DNA of 64,000 nt from an uncultured beta proteobacterium (GCA_903875135.1 CAIQUZ010000109.1:124001-188000), one strand, 5' to 3'. Shown: positions 47,758 to 56,771, counted from the stretch's first letter. Program-made: numbers and translations. Notes: generated by a model not told the origin, from the sequence alone.

Positions 47758-48870
47758 TTAGGCGATTACTGGGTTATCCGACGTTTGTCCAATCGCCGCA
47801 TTGACCCGTGGGATCACCTCTTTTGCCATTAGCTCCATGGAGCGTTTTGCTAGCATGGGATCTTTCCAGTCATGACAGGCATACAACAAATTACCAAAGT
47901 CGCCAACCTCTTCTCTAAATGACAGTAACTGATCTACTACAGAATCAACCGTTCCAGCTAACACTAATCGATTCGTCACAAACTCAGGAGTCACTTCCGC
48001 GTCAGGCATATTAGGATCAACTTTAAACAAGTTACCACGTCCACCATTGAGAAGCTTTGTACTCAGTGATTTAAAGTAGGCATGATATGGACCATTTTCA
48101 CCGCGACCATAGCGCTGTGCTGTAGCCTCATCATCTGCCACAAAAATACTCTTTGCGACACGCCATTCACTAGCATGTGGCACCGCATTGACGGCTTCCC
48201 GTCCTTCAGCATATTTGGGCCAATGCGTCTTAACCCACTCAGGCATTAAAAAGTTGGCCGAAATCGGTTGCCAACCGCGCTTGGCCATCTCCGTCACACC
48301 TTTAGAAAATGGTGCAACCGCAGTTCCTACGATGAGTGGATGAGGTTGTTGAAAGGGCTTCATAATATAACCCTGACCAATATCGGCAATCATTGTATTT
48401 TGAGTAGAGATTTTCCAAAACTCGCCCTCAATGTTATAGGGTGCTTCCCCTTCCCATATCTTCAGGATGGTATTGATGCTCTCGACAAACATCGCATTGC
48501 GATCACTTTTTAAATTACCAAATACTTCTGCATCCGACATCAATCCACCTGGACTAATGCCCATGATGAAGCGACCTTCCAACATATGATCCAACATCGC
48601 CGCTTGAGCCGCGATCGCAGCTGGATGAGAGTTAGGTAAATTAATCGTTCCGGTTCCCAACTTAATTCGCTTGGTGTGATAAACCAAGCTCGATAAAAAC
48701 ATCATCGAGTTGGTAATGGTTTCAGCGGCATCGGTTACATGTTCGCCAACATAGGCCTCACTAAAACCCAATTGATCAGCCAAGATCACGGCCTCACGGT
48801 CCTCATTAAAGGTTTCAGTTAAGTTTCTGCCAGGAGGATGAATTGGCATCATAAAGGTACTAAGTTTCAT
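47758..48870 (-). CDS. LLM-class (luciferase-like) flavin-dependent monooxygenase
   Basis: A bacterial-luciferase-fold TIM barrel of 370 residues, related to limonene-monooxygenase-like enzymes: MPIHPPGRNLTETFNEDREAVI near the start, GFSEAYVGEHVTDAAE, and GRFIMGISPGGLMSDAEVFG. Such enzymes use FMNH2 supplied by a separate reductase; a matching flavin reductase lies at 51894. The substrate is unknown. It is read as a single-gene unit: a 194-bp AT-rich gap precedes it and a good terminator follows. Confidence 0.88.
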   Translation of the reverse strand: MKLSTFMMPIHPPGRNLTETFNEDREAVILADQLGFSEAYVGEHVTDAAETITNSMMFLSSLVYHTKRIKLGTGTINLPNSHPAAIAAQAAMLDHMLEGRFIMGISPGGLMSDAEVFGNLKSDRNAMFVESINTILKIWEGEAPYNIEGEFWKISTQNTMIADIGQGYIMKPFQQPHPLIVGTAVAPFSKGVTEMAKRGWQPISANFLMPEWVKTHWPKYAEGREAVNAVPHASEWRVAKSIFVADDEATAQRYGRGENGPYHAYFKSLSTKLLNGGRGNLFKVDPNMPDAEVTPEFVTNRLVLAGTVDSVVDQLLSFREEVGDFGNLLYACHDWKDPMLAKRSMELMAKEVIPRVNAAIGQTSDNPVIA

Positions 48871-49064
48871 AGCAGGTCCACTCGAAATTGGTGACGAAAG
48901 ATTAAAGATAAATAATTATAAACAAAAGTAATCAGTTGATCATTTATAAGTCTCAAAAGATACTCTCTCAATAGGTAGTTACCCTAAATGAAGTATTTTA
49001 AATTAAGAATAATGACGATAAAATGAATAATATATGTTTATATTAACTCAATAAAATCAATAAT

Positions 49065-49736
49065 TTAATCTAATTTTATTAACTCAGGAACAACTGTTTT
49101 AGCGCCGGCTAAATACATGGTGATCGTATGTTCAATAATTGTGTCAATATCCATTTCAAGCGGCATGTTGAAAATCCACTTCCTTTGACCTAAATAAAAT
49201 ATCCTGGAATTAATTCCCCAGGCTAATTCCACTTCACTCGTTTTAATCGGGATTTCTTCTGGAGGGGGTAATCCGAGATCAGCCCGGACCTCGATAGCAA
49301 TTTGCTCTAAGATCCTGCTCCTAAGGAATTTTAAATATCGGGTATTGATGTCCTCGCCCTTTAGGCCTGAAAACATAAAAATACGAACCCAGTCATACGT
49401 TAAAGAAATGCGCGAGTAATCTTTATATAATCGAACTAATCGATCTTGCAATGGCACACCACGATCAGCAATAATCGTTTCCCAATAGGGATTCCATCGA
49501 CCAACATAGACCTCTTGATAGACCCGCTCAATTAATGCTGCTTTATTGGGGAAATAACGAAAGATCAAAGATTGAGTGACGCCTAAACGTCGCGCAAGTT
49601 CACGGGTATCACCATCAAATCCGACCTCGGCAAAAAAGGTGACCGCCGCCGCGGCGATCTCTCGATCACGATCCTCGCGTTTTAAACGTTTGCGTGGTTG
49701 AGGTTCAATGACAGAAGTTGCTATTGGATCAGGCAT
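49065..49736 (-). CDS. TetR/AcrR-family transcriptional regulator
   Basis: 223 residues. The N-terminal HTH covers about 21-75 (REIAAAAVTFFAEVGFDGDTRELARRLGVTQSLIFRYFPNKAALIERV), the TetR signature. The C-terminal ligand domain is not classifiable. A basic N-terminal leader (PRKRLKREDRDR) precedes the HTH. It sits within the catabolic island between the monooxygenase and oxidoreductase genes and is the only regulator seen there, so it is the probable controller of at least some of the units. Confidence 0.92.
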   Translation of the reverse strand: MPDPIATSVIEPQPRKRLKREDRDREIAAAAVTFFAEVGFDGDTRELARRLGVTQSLIFRYFPNKAALIERVYQEVYVGRWNPYWETIIADRGVPLQDRLVRLYKDYSRISLTYDWVRIFMFSGLKGEDINTRYLKFLRSRILEQIAIEVRADLGLPPPEEIPIKTSEVELAWGINSRIFYLGQRKWIFNMPLEMDIDTIIEHTITMYLAGAKTVVPELIKLD

Positions 49737-49770
49737 ATTATATTTTTAACTCCATAGCCTACATTCTAAC

Positions 49771-49784
49771 TGATCACGTAATCA
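49771..49784. promoter_or_regulatory. Palindromic site upstream of the TetR gene
   Basis: TGAT, six bases, ATCA (TGATCACGTAATCA), 35 bases upstream of the TetR start. Could be its own operator. The core TGATCA recurs in other promoter gaps of the island. Confidence 0.35.
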
Positions 49785-49810
49785 TTAATAAACACTTGTT
49801 TTATAGTGAT

Positions 49811-50827
49811 TTACCCTTGAATCAGCTCAATTTTACGTGAGATAGCAGATCGCATGATCGCCTCTAAAGCCCCAACATTAGCGAGCATTTCTTCATGCGA
49901 AACAGGATATGGCGCTACTTTTCGAATCCCTTTAGCAAACGCTTCTAAATTATTTCTGACCGCTGGCGCGGGAGGCATGAAGTGGGTCGTTCTTTCCTGA
50001 TCGCGGAGTTGCGTCGTGATATTCCAGCCCGTGGGATTCTCAGGATGCGTATTGTCACGAATTTCCATCCACCCCTTCGATCCGTAGACACAAAAGCGCC
50101 CCTCAAACGGCGTCGCTAATATAGCACTAATCAAGGCATTTTCACCCCCAGGGAAAGCCAACATAATGCCCAGCGTATCACCATTTTCAAAGTTACTTCC
50201 AAGCGTTGCCAGTCTGGCCCAAACCGACTCAGCAGGCCCCAGTATGGCAATGGCTAAATCGACTAAATGAATGCCAGTTCCTGTCAAAGGACCACAAGGG
50301 GCATACTGATTCGATAAACGCCAATTATCTGGTGGTAAAGCAAAGAATTTATCTTGCGAAAAATTAGCCTCTATTTGCAAGACGGTCCCTAAAGTCCCTT
50401 TTGTAATTTCTTCGCGCATAGCAATGACGGCCGGTTCAAATCGTCTCTCATGCCCAATACCTAATTGCACTCCAGACGCCTTGCAAGCAGCAATCGCCGC
50501 CTGTGCATCGTCAAATGTCAAACATAATGGTTTTTCGCAAAATACATGTTTACCAGCCTTCGCCGCAGCTTGTATCTGTTTTGCATGGAATTGGTGAGGA
50601 GTACATAAAATAATGGCCTCCACCTCAGAGTTTGCAATCGCATCTTCAAATTGATGGGCAAATTGAAAGCGGATCGGATGAGACCCACTTTTGGCACTCT
50701 CAATCACCTTGGGGTCATTTTCCACAACTAAAACGACATCAAGCAAGGAACTTGCTTCAAGGGTGGCGGTAATAATCTTACCCCACCAACCATAACCAAT
50801 TACAGCAACTTTGACTGGCGTTGTCAT
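49811..50827 (-). CDS. Gfo/Idh/MocA-family oxidoreductase
   Basis: A 338-residue NAD(P)-dependent oxidoreductase. N-terminal Rossmann motif VAVIGYGWWGKIITATL (about 7-23), the hallmark FCEKPLCL (about 95-102), GHERRFEP, and the C-terminal-domain segment GTGIHLVDLAIAILG carrying the usual catalytic His/Asp. Substrates of the family are diverse (sugars, inositol, dihydrodiols), so no specific role can be named. It lies 20 bp after the alpha/beta hydrolase gene, suggesting one transcript. Confidence 0.92.
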   Translation of the reverse strand: MTTPVKVAVIGYGWWGKIITATLEASSLLDVVLVVENDPKVIESAKSGSHPIRFQFAHQFEDAIANSEVEAIILCTPHQFHAKQIQAAAKAGKHVFCEKPLCLTFDDAQAAIAACKASGVQLGIGHERRFEPAVIAMREEITKGTLGTVLQIEANFSQDKFFALPPDNWRLSNQYAPCGPLTGTGIHLVDLAIAILGPAESVWARLATLGSNFENGDTLGIMLAFPGGENALISAILATPFEGRFCVYGSKGWMEIRDNTHPENPTGWNITTQLRDQERTTHFMPPAPAVRNNLEAFAKGIRKVAPYPVSHEEMLANVGALEAIMRSAISRKIELIQG

Positions 50828-50847
50828 CTATTTTTCCTAACAGTTAA

Positions 50848-51615
50848 TTAGTGACGGGACATAAACTTTGCTACAAGGGCAGTAAATTCTGGGGCACACT
50901 CTAGATTCGCAATATGCGCTCCCGGCAACTCTTCATATTCACTATTTTTAATCACACTTCGTAAATTACTGATCTCAGCTGCTGGTGCTCCGCCATCAAA
51001 CTGGCCACCAATAAGCAAGACTGGACAAGTTACCTTGCCAATGTAAGGACGTAAATCGTAGTCCTTGACGGCATGTCCACATGCCATGTAACCATCGGGC
51101 TCGTTTGCCCCAATCATGACTCGCAAGGAGAGATCAATATCCGGATTCAATTTACGAAAGCCTTCCGTTAACCAACGATCAGCTGTGCCATCAACAATTC
51201 CTGAAATACCATTGGCTTTGACCGTTGCAATACGGCTTTCCCACATGGCGAAGGTTTCCGGCGTTTGATAAGGCCTAAAACACGCAGAGGCCAATGCTTT
51301 AACTTTTTGTGGATAGTGAGCAGCAAAATAAAGACCTAACATCGCCCCCAATGACAACCCAACCCAATAAACGGTCTGAATGTTGAGAGTGTCTAATAGT
51401 TCATTCACATCATCTGCCAAATCTTGAGAAGTCGCAAAGTCCCCCAGAGAGGAAGTACCTCCATGACCGCGATAGTTATATCTCAATACCTGAAAATGCT
51501 TCTTCCATTCCTCGATCTGAGGATTCCACATGGTGTAGTTAGCTCCTAAAGAATTGGCAACCAACAGGACTGGCGCCCCTAACTTTCCTTCTAAAACGTA
51601 TGCTGTTTTCGTCAT
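50848..51615 (-). CDS. Alpha/beta hydrolase, 3-oxoadipate enol-lactonase-like
   Basis: 255 residues. The nucleophile elbow is WVGLSLGAMLG (Ser near residue 98); the oxyanion region is ANSLGANYTMWNPQIE; the acid Asp lies in LLIGGQFDGGAP and the His in LPGAHIANLECA. The overall pattern, including YNYRGHGGTSSLGDFA, is that of PcaD-like lactonases, but this branch also contains C-N and C-C hydrolases of aromatic pathways. It is divergent from the flavin reductase gene across a 278-bp regulatory gap. Confidence 0.86.
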   Translation of the reverse strand: MTKTAYVLEGKLGAPVLLVANSLGANYTMWNPQIEEWKKHFQVLRYNYRGHGGTSSLGDFATSQDLADDVNELLDTLNIQTVYWVGLSLGAMLGLYFAAHYPQKVKALASACFRPYQTPETFAMWESRIATVKANGISGIVDGTADRWLTEGFRKLNPDIDLSLRVMIGANEPDGYMACGHAVKDYDLRPYIGKVTCPVLLIGGQFDGGAPAAEISNLRSVIKNSEYEELPGAHIANLECAPEFTALVAKFMSRH

Positions 51616-51893
51616 TACTGTCTCACTTTATGAAAAATTGACCCACCCATCCAAAACTCTTAATAGAGATCGTTCGATCACTTTAATCTACGTTTTTCAA
51701 TTTGACAAGTGCTGTTATTTTGCTGAAATAAAAATTTCATGAAAATGGGGTTTACCCTAAATCTCATTTTAATAAAATTTAATTCCTTTATTTACAATAT
51801 TTTATAAATTTTAATTAAAGTAATTTATCGAAAAATCACAGATTGACATCTAATGATCAAGCGATTACTATCTTAAAAATAACGGAACTTATC

Positions 51894-52430
51894 ATGACCA
51901 ACCTCCCTAGCTCCAACGATACACCCGAACAAGCTCCCGACTTCGATCCTCGCGATTTTCGAAATGCATTAGGTCATTTTGGAACTGGCGTTACTGTCAT
52001 CACCACCGTCGATAGCAACCAACAATGTTATGGGGTTACGGTTAGTTCTTTTAACTCTGTTTCCTTAAACCCACCCCTCGTACTCTGGTCACAAGTCAGA
52101 GGTGCTCCAAGCCATCAAGCCTTCTTGAATTCAGAACATTTTGTAGTCAATATTCTTTCCGAACAACAAAAAGAGGTCTCGAATACATTCGCACGACCAA
52201 GTGAAGATAAATTTAAAGATATCGCGCATCATCTGTGCCCGCAAGGCATACCAGTGCTCGATGGCACTTTAGGCCACTTCATTTGTAAAAAAGAACGTGA
52301 AATTGATGGTGGTGACCACGTAATATTTATCGGGCGTGTCATGAGTTACTCTTACAATACTTCTGAAGATACTGCCCCACTGTTCTTTTGGAAGGGTAAG
52401 TATCACGCAGCAACAGACCATACTTCATAA
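51894..52430 (+). CDS. Flavin reductase family protein
   Basis: An HpaC-like flavin reductase of 178 residues that supplies reduced flavin to a monooxygenase. Motifs: FRNALGHFGTGVTVITT (about 22-38), GVTVSSFNSVSLNPPLVLWS (flavin-binding) and GGDHVIFIGRVMSY with the family GDH. The ORF-track start at 51843 is a TTG; the ATG at 51894 gives the normal N terminus. The likely partner is the LLM monooxygenase 3 kb away on the other strand. Seventeen bases before the GlcG-like gene. Confidence 0.9.
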   Translation: MTNLPSSNDTPEQAPDFDPRDFRNALGHFGTGVTVITTVDSNQQCYGVTVSSFNSVSLNPPLVLWSQVRGAPSHQAFLNSEHFVVNILSEQQKEVSNTFARPSEDKFKDIAHHLCPQGIPVLDGTLGHFICKKEREIDGGDHVIFIGRVMSYSYNTSEDTAPLFFWKGKYHAATDHTS

Positions 52431-52447
52431 TTATCATTAAAGGAAAC

Positions 52448-52888
52448 ATGATGTCAAACCTTACACTTGATCAAGCTTTAATCATCGCTCAGACAGCCCT
52501 TAAAAAGGGTCGTGAAATGAAATTTCATCCATTAACCGTGGTGGTTTTGGATGCTGGTGGACATATGAAAGCGCTCCTGCGTGAGGATCATTGCAGTATT
52601 TTGCGGGAAGATATTGCCCGCGGAAAAGCTTGGGGTGTATTAGGAATGGGCTTTGGTGGTCGTGAACTGGCACGCCGCGTCGATAAGGTTCCTGCTTTTT
52701 TTACTGCACTGAACGCGATGTCTGAAGGAAAAATGGTCCCCGTCGCTGGTGGAGTTTTAATCCGTGATGCGAATAACCATATTATTGGCTCGGTTGGAGT
52801 CACTGGCGATACTTCCGATAACGATGAAATCTGCGCTGTCGCTGGAATTAAAGCCACTAACCTCACCCCCGATACTGGCGATCAATAA
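52448..52888 (+). CDS. GlcG/HbpS-family (DUF336) protein
   Basis: A 146-residue protein of the haem-degrading/HbpS-like family. Hallmarks are VVVLDAGGHMKALLRED, RGKAWGVLGMGFGGRELARRV and VPVAGGVLIRDANNHIIGSVGVTGDTSDNDEICAVAGI. No signal peptide. Members accompany glycolate, propanediol and aromatic catabolic genes, where the function is mostly unknown. A good AAGGAAA ribosome-binding site precedes tandem ATGs, and a strong terminator follows. Confidence 0.9.
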   Translation: MMSNLTLDQALIIAQTALKKGREMKFHPLTVVVLDAGGHMKALLREDHCSILREDIARGKAWGVLGMGFGGRELARRVDKVPAFFTALNAMSEGKMVPVAGGVLIRDANNHIIGSVGVTGDTSDNDEICAVAGIKATNLTPDTGDQ

Positions 52889-52917
52889 TCAAGGGTTTTC
52901 TGACATCATCAAAACAC

Positions 52918-52942
52918 AAATCCGCTCTCGCGGATTTTTTTT
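52918..52942 (+). terminator. Terminator between convergent GlcG-like and molybdopterin genes
   Basis: Stem AAATCCGC / GCGGATTT with loop TCTC, followed by eight T residues on the plus strand. On the minus strand the reverse hairpin is followed by TTTGTGTTTT, so it may also stop the opposing transcript. Confidence 0.92.
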
Positions 52943-52954
52943 GCATTTTTTAAA

Positions 52955-55066
52955 CTAATTGATTAAGGCAAGGCGCTCAACTGTCAGTGGTAAGTTTCTA
53001 GCGCGAAGACCTAAAGCCTGCTCTAAAGCATTTGCTATGGCCGCTGCAGTCGGCCCCGCAGCCGCCTCACCACCACCTAAACTTGGCGCGCCCGGCTGAT
53101 TAAGTAACTTAACATCAACCTTCGGTACTTCGTCAAAGTTCAATATCGGGTAGGTGTCCCACGTATTTGTTATAACTCCTTCTTTATTCCAATTCACCAT
53201 TTCTTTTAAAGTCCAGCTAATCGACTGAATAATCCCACCTTCAATCTGATTGATCAGACCATCAGGGTTAATGATTTCTCCTGCATCACAAACTGCCCAC
53301 ACCTGATCGATATAAATCTTTTCCTCAGCCCGTAATTGAACCATGACGCCACAATATGCGCCTGTATTTTTATAACGGGCAAATCCCATTCCCATACCAC
53401 TTCCCTCTGGCAGAGAATGACGATCTGACCAATTCGCCAATTTGGCTAACTCGTCCAATAATTGGATGGAACGCTGATCGCTAAGATGTTGTTTGCGGAA
53501 ATCAAGGCTGTCTACCCCAAGTTCATTGGCAACTTCATCCATAAATGACTCCATACCAAAAATATTCAGATAAGCCCCTAAACCACGCAGTGCCGATGTT
53601 CTCAGTGGCGCTTGAGGAATCATGTGATGCCTGAGTTGCTGATGAGCTACGTCATATAAGGTAATGGCGTTACGTAGTCCACCACCCTGTGGCAATGGAT
53701 TATCTTTGGTTTCATCAATCGGATGCGCATGATCAATCATCCAAGCCCCCAATAAATTGAGCTTTCCTGCCCAACCAGGTCGGTGAATATGCGTCGGTGA
53801 CCAGACCTCTGTATGCCAGTTCACGATTTGACCTTGTTCATTGAGACCCGCTTCAAATTCCACCACCCCAGGAGCGCCAAAAGGCGTTGCTGTCAATTCC
53901 TCTTCTCGACTCCACTGCACCCGTATCGGCAAACCCGTCGTCTTGGCAATGAACGCGGCATCAAAAGCCACATCATCCGCACTATTATGTCCGTAACATC
54001 CAGCACCATGCAAATGAACAACTTTGACGGAACTTACTTCTTGACGCAGACCAACAGCTATTTGATTTTTGAGAAGATGCGAACCTTGCGTATGTGACCA
54101 TACCGTCAGCACGCCATCCTTTTCTTGTGCAATTGCACAAGCAGGCCCAATCGATGCATGCGCGAGAAATGGACGTGAATAACGTGCCTTAACTGTTTTA
54201 ACCACGGATTGTAAAGTGCCATTTTCATAAGCAATTTCATCATTAAACTGTTGTGCCATGATCATGGGTTCAGTTTCAGTTTGGGCTTGAACGTAGCTTG
54301 GCGTATTCCATGTCACCAAGGTGTAAGCTTTCTCCTGAGCTTGAACCAATAACGCTTCATTGCTTCCCACAATGGCTAAAAAACTACCGCTATGAACGAT
54401 GCGATCAACTCCGGCTAACTGGCTTATTTTTTCGATGTCAACTGAGGCAATCGTCGACTGAACATGAGAGGCTCGAATCATTCTCGCATGATACAAATTC
54501 GGCAAACTAAAATCATGAATGAAAGCCGCGCCCGATAATTTCGCCAGCAAATCTTCGCGGGGAATATCTCGTCCAACCCATTTCAAATTCGCTTGCTTTT
54601 TGGTAGCGAAAATATGTGCACTAACCTCAATAGCAAGGTCAAGGTTCATCTGAGGAGCAAGCTGAACATAACTGGTCTGCTGAGGTGACTCTGGACTCGT
54701 AAAAATACCTTTTTCGATTGTCACTGACTCTACAGACACATTCATCTGACGAGCCGCCGCCTCTAAAAATAAGGTACGACCAAAACCTAAGGCCACTTTA
54801 AGAGCTGTGCCACCATTTTCAATCGATAAACTGCCAGCGGTATACCACTCATCAGGTGAATCTTGAGTATCGCCAGCAATCCAATGGATTTGCTCAAGAT
54901 CGATCCCCAGCTCATCAGCAGCAATTTGTTGCAGCGCTGTCTGTATCCCTTGACCTAACTCAACCTTACCAGAACATACCGTGATCTTTGGTAGGTGATG
55001 AAAATTCAACCACTGTGATAACAGCGGATTTGAAACAATATTGGGCGGAAGAGTGATTTGACTCAT
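52955..55066 (-). CDS. Molybdopterin-binding subunit of an isoquinoline/nicotinate/aldehyde-type dehydrogenase
   Basis: A 703-residue large subunit of the xanthine dehydrogenase superfamily, nearest in style to IorB (isoquinoline 1-oxidoreductase beta). It starts at VCSGKVELGQGIQTALQQIAADELG and later has HTQGSHLLKNQIAVGL, GCYGHNSADDVAFDAAFIA and, near the C terminus, the catalytic Glu in LGGGEAAAGPTAAAIANAL. Such enzymes hydroxylate N-heteroaromatic carbons using water. There is no Tat signal and no CxxCH haem motif, and no FAD subunit gene is adjacent, so it looks cytoplasmic with an unknown electron acceptor. It overlaps the small subunit gene by ATGA. Confidence 0.88.
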   Translation of the reverse strand: MSQITLPPNIVSNPLLSQWLNFHHLPKITVCSGKVELGQGIQTALQQIAADELGIDLEQIHWIAGDTQDSPDEWYTAGSLSIENGGTALKVALGFGRTLFLEAAARQMNVSVESVTIEKGIFTSPESPQQTSYVQLAPQMNLDLAIEVSAHIFATKKQANLKWVGRDIPREDLLAKLSGAAFIHDFSLPNLYHARMIRASHVQSTIASVDIEKISQLAGVDRIVHSGSFLAIVGSNEALLVQAQEKAYTLVTWNTPSYVQAQTETEPMIMAQQFNDEIAYENGTLQSVVKTVKARYSRPFLAHASIGPACAIAQEKDGVLTVWSHTQGSHLLKNQIAVGLRQEVSSVKVVHLHGAGCYGHNSADDVAFDAAFIAKTTGLPIRVQWSREEELTATPFGAPGVVEFEAGLNEQGQIVNWHTEVWSPTHIHRPGWAGKLNLLGAWMIDHAHPIDETKDNPLPQGGGLRNAITLYDVAHQQLRHHMIPQAPLRTSALRGLGAYLNIFGMESFMDEVANELGVDSLDFRKQHLSDQRSIQLLDELAKLANWSDRHSLPEGSGMGMGFARYKNTGAYCGVMVQLRAEEKIYIDQVWAVCDAGEIINPDGLINQIEGGIIQSISWTLKEMVNWNKEGVITNTWDTYPILNFDEVPKVDVKLLNQPGAPSLGGGEAAAGPTAAAIANALEQALGLRARNLPLTVERLALIN

Positions 55067-55542
55067 GCTGCCCTCTTTTCATTTAACTGTTCAATGACCG
55101 CATCAATCGCTCGTAAAATCCGAACATGTGTGCCACAACGACATAAGTGTCGATTGAGCGCCTCCATCAATTGCGCCTTACTCGGATGAGTCGTCTTTTG
55201 AAGTAAAGCAGTGACGCTCATCAAAATACCGTTTATACAATATCCACACTGCGCAGCTTGCTCTTGAATAAAAGCACTTTGCACCATTTGACCAATAGGG
55301 TCAAGAGCAAGTCCCTCTGGCGTCAAAATATCTTTATTGGCGGCAGCCCAAAGTTGCATATCGCAAGACTGCACCGCTTGACCATCAACAATCACAGTAC
55401 AGGCACCACAGTTGCCAGAACCACATCCAAAGCGAGTTCCTTTGTGATCTAAATCATTACGAATGACATAGAGTAAGGGCGTATTATCTGGAGCATTGAC
55501 AGTTTGCTCCAGACCGTTAAGGCGAATTTGAGTAGTATTCAT
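55063..55542 (-). CDS. 2Fe-2S subunit of the molybdenum hydroxylase
   Basis: A 159-residue two-cluster ferredoxin-like subunit (IorA/CoxS type). The plant-type cluster has FGCGSGNCGACTVIVDGQAVQSC, and the second cluster has QCGYCINGIL with CRCGTH (about residues 98-137). It relays electrons from the molybdenum site. An ATGA overlap links it with the large subunit. It follows the 3-hydroxyisobutyrate-dehydrogenase-like gene by 7 bp, so all three are probably one operon. Confidence 0.92.
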   Translation of the reverse strand: MNTTQIRLNGLEQTVNAPDNTPLLYVIRNDLDHKGTRFGCGSGNCGACTVIVDGQAVQSCDMQLWAAANKDILTPEGLALDPIGQMVQSAFIQEQAAQCGYCINGILMSVTALLQKTTHPSKAQLMEALNRHLCRCGTHVRILRAIDAVIEQLNEKRAA

Positions 55543-55549
55543 AGATCAA

Positions 55550-56437
55550 TTATTGACAATTTGTTTTTATAAACCATGCAGGCACTGAGGTTCCATCAAC
55601 GTCACCAAGTCCTGCCGCAGAAGTTTTATCGAGCTCTTTGAGGGCTGCAACGGTAACAGGTAAGTCCCAACCACCCTCTTGTGCCTCTTCGATCATCGTG
55701 CGTAAATCTTTACGAATATTATCGAGAGTAAACGCCGCCGCTGGTTGAGGCTCACCTTTCAGAGTAGAAATCAATGCGGGAGTTCGTCCTTTCATCATAT
55801 TCGGCGCGCCAGAGGTATCTGACAAAATATCGATTAGACGCTCCGGAGAAATCTTCAGTTTTGCAGATAAAGATAAAGCTTCACTGAAGGACTGCCAAAA
55901 AACTAGCAAGGGTAAATTAACGGTGAGCTTTAACATGGCTCCTGAACCACTTGGACCAACGTGCTCTACACGACGACAGAGCTGCTCGAGTATTGGACGT
56001 GCTTTTTCAACATCAGCATCTTCGCCTCCCACCAAGCCAAGTAATTTTCCATCTCTTGCAGGCCCAACAGTTCCCCCAACCGGACAATCCACAATGCCAG
56101 CGCCGTGCTCTTGAATCTCCTGAGCAAGTGCCACCGAAGTTTTGGGACGAACCGTACTCATCTCAATAAATAATTTACCTTTAATATCAGAAGACAGAAC
56201 GCCGTTAGGTCCGCGATAGCAGGCATCAATGGCACTTGCATCCGTTAAGATTGAAATCACCATCTCAGAGTGATTGACGAGTTCAGCTGGTGTTTTTGCA
56301 ACAACCGCCCCTTTTTGTGCCAGAGGAACTGTCTTTTCAACCGATCTGTTCCAAATGGCTACTTCATGACCACATGCCATCAAACGCTCAACAATCGCGC
56401 TCCCCATTTTCCCAGTTCCAAGTAAGCCGACTTTCAT
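55550..56437 (-). CDS. 3-hydroxyisobutyrate dehydrogenase-family oxidoreductase
   Basis: A beta-hydroxyacid dehydrogenase of 295 residues. N-terminal GLLGTGKMGSAIVERL (Rossmann), substrate motif DCPVGGTVGPARDGKL, and the catalytic Lys in GSGAMLKLTVNLPL (about residue 168). It could act on tartronate semialdehyde, 3-hydroxyisobutyrate or a similar ring-cleavage product. The ribosome-binding site AGGAG is strong. First gene of a minus-strand operon with the molybdenum hydroxylase and divergent from the ABC importer operon. Confidence 0.9.
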   Translation of the reverse strand: MKVGLLGTGKMGSAIVERLMACGHEVAIWNRSVEKTVPLAQKGAVVAKTPAELVNHSEMVISILTDASAIDACYRGPNGVLSSDIKGKLFIEMSTVRPKTSVALAQEIQEHGAGIVDCPVGGTVGPARDGKLLGLVGGEDADVEKARPILEQLCRRVEHVGPSGSGAMLKLTVNLPLLVFWQSFSEALSLSAKLKISPERLIDILSDTSGAPNMMKGRTPALISTLKGEPQPAAAFTLDNIRKDLRTMIEEAQEGGWDLPVTVAALKELDKTSAAGLGDVDGTSVPAWFIKTNCQ

Positions 56438-56771
56438 TGCAATCTCCTGATAAATGATTTGAATTTCAACTTATTATAAATAAGCAAAAGAAAGTTTTTC
56501 ATGTAATGATCAAATAATCAATAAAAAGTAAAGATTAGTTCCTAAAATTTGTTTTTATAAAAAGTTAATTGTTTTTAAATTGAGATTTATCAAGACGTGC
56601 GAAAAATGAAGTCTAAGTAATAACCCTGATATTTTATATAGGGAGATTCCATTAATCTCACAGATGTTGTTATTTTTTTGAATTGATGTGCAAAAAGTAT
56701 TGAGAAGTTGGCTTATTGATCAATCAATCATTTAAGATATGCGTAGTTTTTAAATAAAACAGGGAGACATA
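56438..56771. promoter_or_regulatory. Divergent regulatory region between the hydroxylase operon and the importer operon
   Basis: 334 bp, AT-rich, with no ORF. It holds two TGATCA sites (56507-56512; 56717-56722, the latter in the 10-bp palindrome ATTGATCAAT), an inverted repeat GAGATT-CCATT-AATCTC at 56643-56659 and the AGGGAGA ribosome-binding site of the plus-strand gene. I could not assign -35/-10 boxes with confidence. Confidence 0.5.
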
